A DNA stretch of 64,000 nt from CAZJHD01 sp964545855 (GTDB taxonomy: Bacteria; Planctomycetota; UBA1135; JACQFD01). Location: the NCBI GenBank assembly GCA_964545855.1, contig CAZJHD010000022.1:5568-69567 (forward strand). The letters are read 5' to 3'. Below are positions 32,529 to 40,537 of the stretch, piece by piece. The notes beneath the pieces are model-generated. The model had not been told where the DNA came from and ran no database searches. It was given only the letters and a program-made list of their open reading frames with translations. How positions within the stretch are numbered: position 1 is the stretch's first letter; the number at the start of each line of letters is the position of its first letter. The position numbers and the translations under genes were made by a program.

Positions 32529-33683
32529 ATGCTCTCCACGACGCCGCGCGTCGCCGTGATCGGAGGCGGGCCCGCGGGCGCGACGGCCGCGGCGGGGCTC
32601 GCGGAAGCCGGCGTGCCGACGGTCCTCTTCCACGTGAACGGGCCGCACGGTGACAAGCCCTGCGGCGGTGGCGTCACGTCGCGCGCGTTCCTGCAGGATC
32701 CCGCGCTCGCGAAGTCTCTTCGAATTGTCCTCGCGGGGAACGACGTGCACCGCATCGCGCTGATCTCCCCGGCGGGGCGCGAGGTCGTGCTGGAGGCCCC
32801 GGACGAGCCGTTCTTCACCATCTACGCGCGGGGCGCACTCGACGGGGCGCTCCGAGAGCGGGCCGTCGGCCACGGTGCGGTTCTCGAGGAGCGTGCCGTT
32901 CGAGACGTGCGGGTGCGAGACGGCGCGGCGATCGTGACGACGGACGCCGGCGAGGACCGATTCGACTGGCTGATCGGCGCCGACGGGGCCTTCTCGAAGG
33001 TGCGGCGGTCGCTCGCCCGCGCGACGCCGCGGCGCCTCCTCTGTCCGGCCGTCGACGAGCTCGTCGACGGCATCGATCCGCGCTCGGGCGTCGTGATCGC
33101 GTTCTTCCGCGACGTCACCGGATATCTCTGGGTCTTCCCGCGGAACGACCTCGCGAGCGTCGGCCTCGTGGCGCGGGAGGGCGAGCTGCGGGGCGACCGG
33201 ATGCGCGCGCGGGTACGGGAGTTCCTCGCGCGCCGCTACCCGGCGGCTCGGCTCGTGCGGTCGATGGGCTGGTCGATCCCCGCTCCCGGGCCGGGCGGCG
33301 ACCTCGACGGCGAGCCCGCCGGCGAGCGCTTCCTGCTGGTGGGGGACGCCGCCGGTCTCGCCGACCCCATCTCCGGCGAGGGCATCTCCTACGCGATCCG
33401 CTCCGGTGCGCTCGCGGCCCGCGCGATCGCGGAGGGCTCGCCCGCCCGCTACACAGATCTCGTCCGCGAGCATCTCCGGCCGGAGCTCGAGTGCGCGAGC
33501 CGGTGGGTCGCACGCTACTTCCGTCCTCGGGTCCTCGAGGCGCTCCTGATGGTGGCGAAGCGGAGCCGGCGCACGCGCGCGATCCTCGGCGACCTCATCT
33601 CCGGCCGGCAGGGCTACCCCGACCTCGGCGTGCGGCTCCGCCGGGAGCTCGGTCCGGTCGGCTGGATCCTCCGCCGTCTCTGA
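32529..33683 (+). CDS. FAD-dependent oxidoreductase, geranylgeranyl reductase family
   Basis: A flavoprotein of 384 residues from the chosen ATG. It begins with the dinucleotide-binding motif RVAVIGGGPAGATAAAGLAEAG, has the family motif KPCGGGVTSRAF, DWLIGADGAFSKVRRSL in the middle, and the second FAD motif LVGDAAGLADPISGEGISYAI. Such enzymes saturate isoprenoid chains of quinones, lipids or pigments at the membrane. Earlier in-frame ATGs at 32505 and 32520 would add only a few Arg-rich residues. No isoprenoid genes lie next to it, so the substrate is open. It ends just before copy 3 of the dispersed palindrome. Confidence 0.85.
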   Translation: MLSTTPRVAVIGGGPAGATAAAGLAEAGVPTVLFHVNGPHGDKPCGGGVTSRAFLQDPALAKSLRIVLAGNDVHRIALISPAGREVVLEAPDEPFFTIYARGALDGALRERAVGHGAVLEERAVRDVRVRDGAAIVTTDAGEDRFDWLIGADGAFSKVRRSLARATPRRLLCPAVDELVDGIDPRSGVVIAFFRDVTGYLWVFPRNDLASVGLVAREGELRGDRMRARVREFLARRYPAARLVRSMGWSIPAPGPGGDLDGEPAGERFLLVGDAAGLADPISGEGISYAIRSGALAARAIAEGSPARYTDLVREHLRPELECASRWVARYFRPRVLEALLMVAKRSRRTRAILGDLISGRQGYPDLGVRLRRELGPVGWILRRL

Positions 33684-33687
33684 GCTC

Positions 33688-33724
33688 GTGGAAGAATCGG
33701 CCTCGGGCGAGCGGCGGCGATTCC
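33688..33724. repeat. Dispersed palindromic intergenic repeat, copy 3 (short form)
   Basis: Starts 5 nt after the oxidoreductase stop. GAATCGGCCTCGGGC is followed directly by GAGCGGCGGCGATTCC, so the two ends of the element seen at 2575 and 51165 are joined with the middle removed. The ends form a hairpin with a 6-bp GAATCG/CGATTC base. Confidence 0.65.
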
Positions 33725-33726
33725 TC

Positions 33727-33808
33727 GACACTGGCTCCGATTCATTCACGCCCCTCGGATCTCCGCGGCCGCCTCCCCGGGGGCGTGCACCAATTCGGGG
33801 CCAGTGTC
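33727..33808. terminator. Large imperfect inverted repeat between convergent genes
   Basis: Left arm 33727-33754 (GACACTGGC, CCGA, CACGCCCC blocks) pairs with right arm 33780-33808; 21 of 28 positions can pair, with a central bulge, and the loop is 25 nt. It lies between the convergent oxidoreductase and REC-HD-GYP genes, a fitting place for a bidirectional transcription stop. There is no T-tract, so intrinsic termination is uncertain. Confidence 0.5.
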
Positions 33809-33969
33809 GGTTCGCGCGCCGGTGCCGCGGAGAAGACCAGGGCGTCCTCCGGCGACGGCATGCGCCGCGCGCCGAAGGACGCCCCGACCTGACGTCGACG
33901 GGCGAATGACGGGGCCCTCCCCACATCATGCGCCCGGCCGACTCCCTCGAGTCCCGACCGAGCCGTCCC

Positions 33970-35091
33970 TTACAGCTCGGGAAGGATCTCGAGGAATGCC
34001 TGGACCACCCGGGGATCGAACTGGGTGCCCGCGCCGGCGCGGATCTCGCGCGCGGCGATGTCCTTGTGCTGCGCCGCGCGATAGGGGCGGCTGCTCGTGA
34101 TCGCGTCGAAGCAGTCCGCCACGGCGATGATCCGAGCGGCGAGCGGGATGTCCTCGCCGCGCAGGCCCGTGGGATAGCCGAGACCGTCCCATCGCTCGTG
34201 CTCGTGCTCCACGGACGCGACGACCTCGGGGAACCGCTGCGTCAGCGGCAGGAGGATGCGTGCGCCGATCCGCGGGTGGAGACGCATGTGCTCGCGCTCG
34301 GCGTCGTCGAGGGGCCCCTGCTTGTTCAGAACGCTCTCGCGGATCCCGATCTTCCCGACGTCGTGGAGGAGGCCGGCCATCCGCACACAGCGCTGCTCGC
34401 GGGCGTCGAGCCCGAGCTCCTTCGCGATGCGGACGCTCAGGAGCGCCACCTTGATGGAGTGGTCCTTCGTGTATCGGTCCTTCGCCTCGAGGGAGAAGAC
34501 GAGGCTCCGGATCGTCCGGATCGTGTGGGCCTCGATCTCCGCGCGGCTGCGGCGCAGGTCCTCGTTGGAGGTGCGGAGCGCCTCCGAGAGCGCGCGTTCC
34601 GCGTCGAGCCGCTCGCAGAAGGCCGCCCTCCGCGCGACGGCCGTCGAGATCCGCTCGCGGATCTGGGACATGCGAAAAGGCTTCGCGACGAAGTCGTCGG
34701 CGCCCTCCTTCATCGCCTCGACGGCGATCTGCTGGTCGCGGATGCCGGAGATCAGGAGGAAGGCCGTGCGGGGATCGGCCGGCCGCACCGCTCGGAGGAT
34801 GTCGAGGCCGCTCGTCGCGCCGAGCCGGAGGTCGCAGAGCGCCGCGTCGAAGGATTCCTCGCGCAGACGCGCGAGCGCTCGCCGTCCGGAGATCTCCGTC
34901 GCGACTTCGAACCCCGCCGCGCCGAGACCGTGCTCCAGCGACTCGACGATCGAGGGATCGTTGTCGATGGCGAGGACTCTCTGGGCTCTCTCCTCGAGGA
35001 CGGGGAGATCGAGGCGGTGTGGCTCGACGGTTCCTGGTGTTGCGAGGGCGTCGGAGAGGGTGTCTTCGAGAGCGGCGAAGGAACCGTCCAT
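33970..35091 (-). CDS. Response regulator with HD-GYP c-di-GMP phosphodiesterase domain
   Basis: A 373-residue two-domain regulator. Residues 38-155 form a receiver with the phospho-acceptor Asp87 (ALCDLRLG) and Lys137 (VAKPF). A coiled-coil linker (about 160-195) joins it to an HD-GYP domain with His243-Asp244 in LLHDVGKIGI and the GYP triplet at 305-307 in WDGLGYPTGL. All catalytic residues are present, so phosphorylation probably controls cyclic-di-GMP breakdown. The partner kinase is not adjacent. It is a close paralogue of the protein at 45462-46535. The 33 residues before the receiver are extra and unassigned. The ATG at 35091 has no clear ribosome site. Confidence 0.9.
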   Translation of the reverse strand: MDGSFAALEDTLSDALATPGTVEPHRLDLPVLEERAQRVLAIDNDPSIVESLEHGLGAAGFEVATEISGRRALARLREESFDAALCDLRLGATSGLDILRAVRPADPRTAFLLISGIRDQQIAVEAMKEGADDFVAKPFRMSQIRERISTAVARRAAFCERLDAERALSEALRTSNEDLRRSRAEIEAHTIRTIRSLVFSLEAKDRYTKDHSIKVALLSVRIAKELGLDAREQRCVRMAGLLHDVGKIGIRESVLNKQGPLDDAEREHMRLHPRIGARILLPLTQRFPEVVASVEHEHERWDGLGYPTGLRGEDIPLAARIIAVADCFDAITSSRPYRAAQHKDIAAREIRAGAGTQFDPRVVQAFLEILPEL

Positions 35092-35104
35092 CGAGGTGCG
35101 ACCG

Positions 35105-35120
35105 CCGGCTCGGGAGCCGG
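35105..35120. other. Perfect 16-bp palindromic hairpin upstream of the HD-GYP gene
   Basis: CCGGCTC-GG-GAGCCGG lies 14 nt before the start of the REC-HD-GYP gene in the 286-bp region 35092-35377. It could be an operator or part of the 5' leader. The rest of that region shows no open frame worth calling and only one more small palindrome (GTTTCAATCCTGAAAC near 35279). Confidence 0.3.
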
Positions 35121-35377
35121 GGAGGGGGGCGGGGGCGCGCGCACTTGGCGAACGTCATGCCGGGGCCCCGCGATCGCACCGAACCACGGCGCACCCCAAG
35201 ATCCTGTGGAGAACCGGTGGAAGGACCCAGGGGAACGGGACGCGGCTCGGGGAGAAATCGAGGAGCGATCCAGCCCCCGTTTCAATCCTGAAACGCCCGC
35301 ACGGCTTCCTTCGGTGACGCGGGGGAGGCGCTCCCAGGCTTCCCGGCGAGGGGCGCGCTCCTTGCGCCCGCCGCGGC

Positions 35378-36232
35378 TCAGTGCGACTTGGACTCGAAGA
35401 GGTGGACGTCGCGCTGGGGGTAGGGGATGTGGATGCCCCGGGTCCCGAAGGCGCGCTTCACGGCCTCGTTCGTGTCGAAGACGACGGGCCAGTAGTCCGC
35501 GGCATTCACCCAGGGCCGGCAGAAGAGATTCACGCTCGAGTCGGCGAGCGCCCCGAGGCCGATCACCGTCGCCGGCTCCTTCAGGATGCGCGGGTCCCGA
35601 TCGAGGACCTCCTGGATCACCTGCTTCGCGAGCTGCACGTCGTCGTCGTAGGAGATCCCGAAGACGAGGTCGACGCGGCGCGTCACGTTGATCGTGTAGT
35701 TGACGATGTTCGCGCCCGTCACGGACGAGTTGGAGATCGTCACGCGCCGGTTGTCGGGCGTGTGGAGCGTCGTCGCGAAGACGCCGACTTCCTGCACGGT
35801 GCCGAGGGCGCCTCCTGCCTCGACCAGGTCTCCGGCGCGGAGGGGCCGGAAGATCATCAGCATGATTCCCGCGGCGAAGTTCGAGAGGGAGCCCTGCAGA
35901 GCGAAGCCGATCGCGAATCCCGCGGCTCCGAGGGCGGCCACCAGGGACGCGGTCTCGACGCCGAGCTTGGAGATGGCCGCCACCAGGACGAAGGCGAGGA
36001 GCCCGAGATAGGCGACGTTCCCGAGGAAGAGCGTGAGCGTCGGGTCGACGTTGCCCTTCTCGAGCAGCCGGCGCAGAAGGCGAGCGACGATGCGCGCGAC
36101 GATCCAGCCGATGACGAGGATCGCCACCGCGGCGAGGAATCGCGGGCCGAGCTCGATCGCCAGCTCGCGGCCCTTCTGCACGATCTCATCGGCGACGGGT
36201 CTCTCATCCTGGACGTTCAGCGGGAGGAACAT
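35378..36232 (-). CDS. Small-conductance mechanosensitive channel (MscS family)
   Basis: A 284-residue inner-membrane channel that opens under membrane tension to release solutes. Three hydrophobic segments can be seen: about 30-55, 70-92, and the pore helix region AALGAAGFAIGFALQGSLSNFAAG at roughly 100-122 with the Gly/Ala pattern of MscS TM3. The beta-domain follows (PLRAGDLVEAGGALGTVQEV, then NSSVTGANIVNYT), and the C-terminal vestibule ends with IPYPQRDVHLFES. Length is normal for E. coli-type MscS. It is transcribed toward the HD-GYP gene but separated by 286 bp, so probably independently. Confidence 0.93.
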   Translation of the reverse strand: MFLPLNVQDERPVADEIVQKGRELAIELGPRFLAAVAILVIGWIVARIVARLLRRLLEKGNVDPTLTLFLGNVAYLGLLAFVLVAAISKLGVETASLVAALGAAGFAIGFALQGSLSNFAAGIMLMIFRPLRAGDLVEAGGALGTVQEVGVFATTLHTPDNRRVTISNSSVTGANIVNYTINVTRRVDLVFGISYDDDVQLAKQVIQEVLDRDPRILKEPATVIGLGALADSSVNLFCRPWVNAADYWPVVFDTNEAVKRAFGTRGIHIPYPQRDVHLFESKSH

Positions 36233-36406
36233 GGGCTAGCCCTTCCTGGGCGATGGACGGGAGTCGGTGCGGCGCATCGGAGCGGCCGCGGAGAGGGTCT
36301 TCCTGCGGATCCGGTGACCTCGCACGCGCCCGCAGCGGGTCGAGCCGCCGGCCGGCCTCGATCGGCCACGGTGGCGCATCGCGAGTGCTTCCTCGTTCAC
36401 GGATCC

Positions 36407-37771
36407 CTACTCGACGGGGTCGAGCCCGTGACGCTGCAGCTTGCGCCAGAGGGTCGTGCGGCTGACGCCGAGGTCCTTGGCGGCGTCGGCGAGGCTCCTC
36501 GGATGCCGCGCGAGCGCGCGCCGGATCCTCTCCCGCTCCGCGTGGCGGACCACGTCGCGGACCGGAGGCGCCGCCACCACGCTCGCGCCCGAGGCGAGAC
36601 GCAGCGCCGAAGCGACCACGTCCGCGTCGATCGTTCCGTCCGCGCTCAGGCTGACGCACGACTCGACGAGATTGCGCAGCTCGCGGATGTTGCCGGGCCA
36701 GTCGTGATGACCGAGGACCTCGAGGGCCGCATCGGCGAGGCGGAGGTTGCGCCGCTGCGCGTGTCCGATCTCCTCGAGGAACTCGCGCGCGAGACAGGGC
36801 ACGTCCTCGGGCCGCTCCCGAAGCGGCGGGATCTCCACGTGGACCACGCGCAGGGCGTAGTAGAGGTCGGCGCGGAACGCTTCTCGGCGCACGAGCTCCC
36901 GCAGGTCGGCGGAGGTCGAAGCGACGATGCGCGCGGAGACGGGGATCGGGCGAGAGCCGCCGATGCGCTGGATGACCCGCTTCTCGATCGCCGTGAGGAG
37001 GCTGCTCTGGACCGCGAGGGGCGTGTCCTCCACGCCGTCGAGGAAGAGCGTTCCCCCGGCGGCCTCCTCCACGAGCCCGCGCCGGATCCGGTCGGCTCCG
37101 GAGAACGCGCCGCGCTCGTGGCCGAAGAGAGCGTCCTCGAAGAGGGACTCCCGGGTGCCGCCGCAGGAGAAGGCGACGAAGCGCGCCGTCGGCGCTCCGC
37201 GCGCGGCGTGGATCGCACGCGCCACGCGCTCCTTGCCGCACCCCGGCGGGCCGGAGACGAGAACGGTCACGTCCTGGCCCGCGACGCGCGCGATCGTCTC
37301 CAGGAGCGCGGCCATGGCGGGGGAGCGCGCCGTGATCCGATCCGGGAGTTCGCTGCGCATCCGGTCCTCGACCACGCGGCGGAGGCGCGAATGGTCGAGA
37401 GCGGACTCGACCTTCCGGCAGATCTCGACGCGGCGGAAGGGCTTCAGGACGTAGTCCGCGGCGCCGGCCTTCATGGCGTCGACGGCGGTCTCGATCGTCG
37501 CGTGTCCCGTGAGCACGACGACGGGCGTACCCGGATGGAGCCGCCCGATCTGCAGGAGCAGCTCGTGCCCCGCGCGCTCCTCCATGTCCCCCGACGCGCC
37601 CGGCATCTTCAGGTCCGTGAGGACGAGGTCGAAGGGCTCCTCCGTCAGCGCAGCCAGGGCCGACGGGACGTCGAACGCCGTGTGGACCGAGTAGCCCGCG
37701 TCTCGGAGGAGAGCCGTCAGCGATTCTCGAAGCGTCGCTTCGTCGTCGACGACGAGCAGGCGAGCGGTCAT
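36407..37771 (-). CDS. NtrC-family sigma-54 response regulator with atypical Walker B
   Basis: A 454-residue REC-AAA+-Fis regulator. The receiver has Asp53 (LVLTDLKMPG) and Lys110, with an insertion of about 8 residues after the MPG loop. The AAA+ domain has Walker A GPPGCGK at 174-180, GAFSGA instead of GAFTGA at 221-226, and GGTLFLDG at 239-246, where the usual catalytic Glu after Asp245 is Gly246. An R-finger region (FRADLYYAL) and the C-terminal Fis helix-turn-helix (LADAAKDLGVSRTTLWRKL) are intact. DNA binding and phosphorylation look normal, while ATP hydrolysis may be slow or altered. No histidine kinase gene is adjacent. Confidence 0.9.
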   Translation of the reverse strand: MTARLLVVDDEATLRESLTALLRDAGYSVHTAFDVPSALAALTEEPFDLVLTDLKMPGASGDMEERAGHELLLQIGRLHPGTPVVVLTGHATIETAVDAMKAGAADYVLKPFRRVEICRKVESALDHSRLRRVVEDRMRSELPDRITARSPAMAALLETIARVAGQDVTVLVSGPPGCGKERVARAIHAARGAPTARFVAFSCGGTRESLFEDALFGHERGAFSGADRIRRGLVEEAAGGTLFLDGVEDTPLAVQSSLLTAIEKRVIQRIGGSRPIPVSARIVASTSADLRELVRREAFRADLYYALRVVHVEIPPLRERPEDVPCLAREFLEEIGHAQRRNLRLADAALEVLGHHDWPGNIRELRNLVESCVSLSADGTIDADVVASALRLASGASVVAAPPVRDVVRHAERERIRRALARHPRSLADAAKDLGVSRTTLWRKLQRHGLDPVE

Positions 37772-37833
37772 GGCGCGGGGGCGGTTCGCAGGTCGCGGCA
37801 GGATGCGGGGAGCGGCGTGCGGCGCGCGAGAGA

Positions 37834-37935
37834 CTAGCAGGCCGTCGTGGAACTCATTCGGACCATGCTCCGCCCGCTTCGCTCGACTCGGCGTCGCGCC
37901 GTCGGCGACGGATCTTCTCGACCTCGCAGGCTCCA
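37834..37935. repeat. Diverged, truncated copy of the 61003 inverted-repeat element
   Basis: CTAGCAGGC and GAACTCATTCGG at the left end match the element at 61003-61165 (about 22 of 28 positions), and GCGCCGTC and CTCGACCTCG blocks further in also match. No matching right terminal repeat is visible. It lies between the start of the NtrC-type gene and the stop of the lipoprotein gene. Confidence 0.5.
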
Positions 37936-37948
37936 GGACGCGGCTCGT

Positions 37949-38458
37949 TCAGCGGATCGTGTCCGACGGACGGTTCGCCGGCGGAGCGTGCGCGAGGCTT
38001 TGCATCCCGCCGATGACTTGCAGCGGCGCGCGCACGAAGGCGTGCACCGGACGCGAGCCGGGAACACGTTCGGGATCGGCGGCGCCGCTCCGCGCGCGGT
38101 CGAGGTCCTCCAGGATGCGATCGATGGAGATCACCACGTCGAGGATCTCGTCGCGGAGTGCGTCGAGGCGCCGCGAGCGTTCGACGAGGCCGCTCTCGCG
38201 AGCGAGGCGAGCCGGTTCCTCCACGAGGGCCTCGAGCTCCGCCGCGAGGGACGCGAGACGCTCCTGCGCGTCCGACGACGGCGCCTCCGGGAGGTTCTCG
38301 AGGATCCGCTGGGCGAGCGCGGGAGTGCGGGCCTCGGTCGTCGAGCGCGAACGCGCGCCTCCTTCGTCGGTGCAGCCGTACGCGACGGACATGGACAGCG
38401 CGGCGATCCACGGCCATGCGGATCGGCGGCCGGAGGAACGGGTTCGTCGTGCGCCCAT
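37949..38458 (-). CDS. Putative lipoprotein with coiled-coil region
   Basis: A 169-residue protein. The N-terminus MGARRTRSSGRRSAWPWIAA leads into a hydrophobic stretch and a lipobox-like VAYGC near residue 28. Residues 45-120 are strongly helical with heptad-like Leu spacing (LASLAAELEALVEEPARL, then LRDEILDVVISIDRILEDL), predicted coiled coil. No family is recognised. The ATG at 38458 is chosen because it begins a plausible export signal; the frame is open further upstream without signal character. It is divergent from the dipeptidase gene with 82 bp between the starts. Confidence 0.6.
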   Translation of the reverse strand: MGARRTRSSGRRSAWPWIAALSMSVAYGCTDEGGARSRSTTEARTPALAQRILENLPEAPSSDAQERLASLAAELEALVEEPARLARESGLVERSRRLDALRDEILDVVISIDRILEDLDRARSGAADPERVPGSRPVHAFVRAPLQVIGGMQSLAHAPPANRPSDTIR

Positions 38459-38527
38459 CGGCGACCGAGTTATCCCGATCGGAGCGGGATGGCAATCCAT
38501 TCTCCCGGTGGCCGGGCGGGGTCCGGG

Positions 38528-38533
38528 TACCCT
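38528..38533 (+). promoter_or_regulatory. -10 box TACCCT, probable leaderless promoter
   Basis: TACCCT lies 7 nt before the ATG of the dipeptidase gene, the same spacing as the TATGCT box before the M48 gene. No ribosome site precedes the ATG, which fits a leaderless transcript. Confidence 0.4.
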
Positions 38534-38540
38534 GCGCGCC

Positions 38541-39737
38541 ATGGTGCGTACCCCATTCCTCCTCGCTCTCGTCGTCCTCTCGGCTTGCTCCGTGGCGCCC
38601 GCGGACGACGCCGATGCCAGGGCGCGCGCTCTCGCGCACCGGACGATCGTGCTGGACGGCCACATCGACGTCCCGTACCGCCTCCGCTCGCGGCCGGACG
38701 ACGTGTCGCAGGCGACCGAGGGCGGCGACTTCGACTACCCGCGTGCCGTCGCCGGCGGGCTCGACGCGCCGTTCTTCTCCATCTACGTCCCGGCGGAGTA
38801 CGAGGAGAAGGGCGGCGCCAAGGCCCTCGCCGACGAGCTGATCGACGGCGTCGAAGCGCTCGCGGCGCGCGCGCCCGACAAGTTCCGCATGGCGCGCTCC
38901 GTGGCGGATGTCCACGCCGCCTTCGCGGATCGCCGGATCGCTCTCCTGATGGGAATGGAGAACGGCAGTCCCGTGGAGGGCGATCTCCGCAACCTCGATC
39001 ACTTCCACGGCCGGGGGATCCGCTACATCACGCTGTGCCACTCGAAGGACAACCACATCTGCGATTCGTCCTTCGACACGCGTCACACCTCGAAGGGTCT
39101 CACGCCCTTCGGCCGCGACGTCGTGCGCCGGATGAACGAGCTCGGGATCCTGATCGACGTCTCGCACGTCTCCGACGACACGTTCTTCCAGGTCCTCGAG
39201 CTCTCGCGCGTCCCGGTGATCGCGTCGCACTCGAGCTGCCGCCACTTCACGCCGGGCTTCGAGCGGAACATGAGCGACGCGATGATCCGTCGCCTCGCCG
39301 AGCGCGGTGGAGTGATCCAGATCAACTTCGGGTCCTCATTCCTCCTCGACGACATCCGGCGCGCCGGCGAGGAGCGCCGTGCCGCGCTCGAGCGCTGGCG
39401 GATCGAGCATGGCCTCGCGCCCGGTGCGCCGGAGCTGCGGGAGCGCGCGCGCCAGTGGTCGCGGGAGAATCCGAGCCGATTCGCTGACGTGAAGGACGTC
39501 GCCGACCACATCGATCACGTGGTGAGGCTCGTGGGCGTCGATCACGTCGGATTCGGATCCGACTTCGACGGCGTGGGCGACAGCCTTCCGACGGGCCTGA
39601 AGGACGTCTCGATGTATCCGAATCTCCTCGCGGAGCTCCTGCGCCGCGGCTACTCGGAGCCGGACCTGGAGAAGATCTGCTCCGGGAACGTCCTGCGCGT
39701 CCTCGGAGCGGCGGAGCGATTCGCGGCGGGCTCGTAG
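38541..39737 (+). CDS. Membrane (renal) dipeptidase family M19, lipoprotein
   Basis: A 398-residue zinc dipeptidase with a lipoprotein signal (lipobox LSAC, Cys16), so it is anchored in the envelope. The M19 metal-site motifs are intact: His41/Asp43 in VLDGHIDVPYR, the bridging Glu in LLMGMENGSPVEG, His in ILIDVSHVSDDTF, SHSSCRHF, and the closing FGSDFDGVGD. Family members hydrolyse dipeptides including those with D-amino acids. It is probably the first gene of a run with the unknown protein at 39770 and the acetate kinase/phosphoketolase pair. Confidence 0.92.
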   Translation: MVRTPFLLALVVLSACSVAPADDADARARALAHRTIVLDGHIDVPYRLRSRPDDVSQATEGGDFDYPRAVAGGLDAPFFSIYVPAEYEEKGGAKALADELIDGVEALAARAPDKFRMARSVADVHAAFADRRIALLMGMENGSPVEGDLRNLDHFHGRGIRYITLCHSKDNHICDSSFDTRHTSKGLTPFGRDVVRRMNELGILIDVSHVSDDTFFQVLELSRVPVIASHSSCRHFTPGFERNMSDAMIRRLAERGGVIQINFGSSFLLDDIRRAGEERRAALERWRIEHGLAPGAPELRERARQWSRENPSRFADVKDVADHIDHVVRLVGVDHVGFGSDFDGVGDSLPTGLKDVSMYPNLLAELLRRGYSEPDLEKICSGNVLRVLGAAERFAAGS

Positions 39738-39769
39738 CGACGGCGCCGGACGCGGACCGTCGAGGACCA

Positions 39770-40534
39770 GTGGCCCCGCTCGCCCAGTACCGCGTCGAGC
39801 TCGAGACCTCGGGCCTGCGCAGCGAGGTCCTGCTGAACGGCGTGCCGGTGTTCCGCGACACGGCCGGGATCCCGCGCATCCAGCAGGTCGCGGTGAATCA
39901 CTGGCTCCTGAGCGGTGAGAACGTCCTGCAGGTGCGCCTCGGCGCCGCGGCCCCCGGAGACAAGCAGATGTTCGAGCTGGAGGTCGATCGCGTGGAGCCT
40001 TCGGCATCCCTCGGCGCCTCGGACCGGGTGACGGCCTTCCGATGGTGGTCCGGCTCCGCCCTGAGCGCGACGACGATCGATCTCTCCTGGGAAGGGCGCT
40101 TCACGGTCGAGGAGCCGATCCCGCGATGGGCATGGCTCGACGCGCCGGCGGTGCTCCCGTCCGAGGCGGACCGGGGCGCGATCCTCGACCTCTTCGAGGA
40201 GCTGCACGGCGGACTCGCCAGCGGCGACGTCGAGAGGATCCTCTGGCGGCTCGCCGTCCAGCAGGAGGAGACCGCGCGCGCCTTCGGCCTTCCCGTGGAG
40301 CAAGCCGTCGAGCGCGAGCGCACGTGGCTCCGGGCCGTCGTCGGTGGATCGGCCCTGCGTCTCGAGCGGTTCGATCGGGCCTCCCTCGATCTCGAGCCGC
40401 GCCTCGAGGGAAGGCTCGTCTTCGTCGCGGATGGCGAGGGCCGTCCGCCCGTTCGGGGGTGGGCCGGGACCTCGACGCTCCAGCTGCCTGCCGTCGTGAG
40501 CCGCATCGCGGGCGAGTGGACCGTCGTTCGCTGA
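39770..40534 (+). CDS. Protein of unknown function ahead of ackA
   Basis: A 254-residue soluble protein, no signal peptide, GTG start 32 bp after the dipeptidase gene. Residues 5-60 are beta-rich (YRVELETSGLRSEVLLNGVPVF, then HWLLSGENVLQVRL), recalling a galactose-binding-like or immunoglobulin-like fold. Residues 130-190 are helical and acidic. I do not recognise the family. It stops 3 bp before ackA, so the two are surely co-transcribed, and a role linked to the phosphoketolase-acetate kinase shunt is conceivable but unsupported by motifs. Confidence 0.7.
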   Translation: MAPLAQYRVELETSGLRSEVLLNGVPVFRDTAGIPRIQQVAVNHWLLSGENVLQVRLGAAAPGDKQMFELEVDRVEPSASLGASDRVTAFRWWSGSALSATTIDLSWEGRFTVEEPIPRWAWLDAPAVLPSEADRGAILDLFEELHGGLASGDVERILWRLAVQQEETARAFGLPVEQAVERERTWLRAVVGGSALRLERFDRASLDLEPRLEGRLVFVADGEGRPPVRGWAGTSTLQLPAVVSRIAGEWTVVR

Positions 40535-40537
40535 GGA

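Noticed and set aside
37854..39245. Minus-strand open frame opposite the dipeptidase gene and overlapping the small lipoprotein
   Set aside because: The dipeptidase has complete M19 motifs on the plus strand, and the lipoprotein uses a different frame with an export signal.
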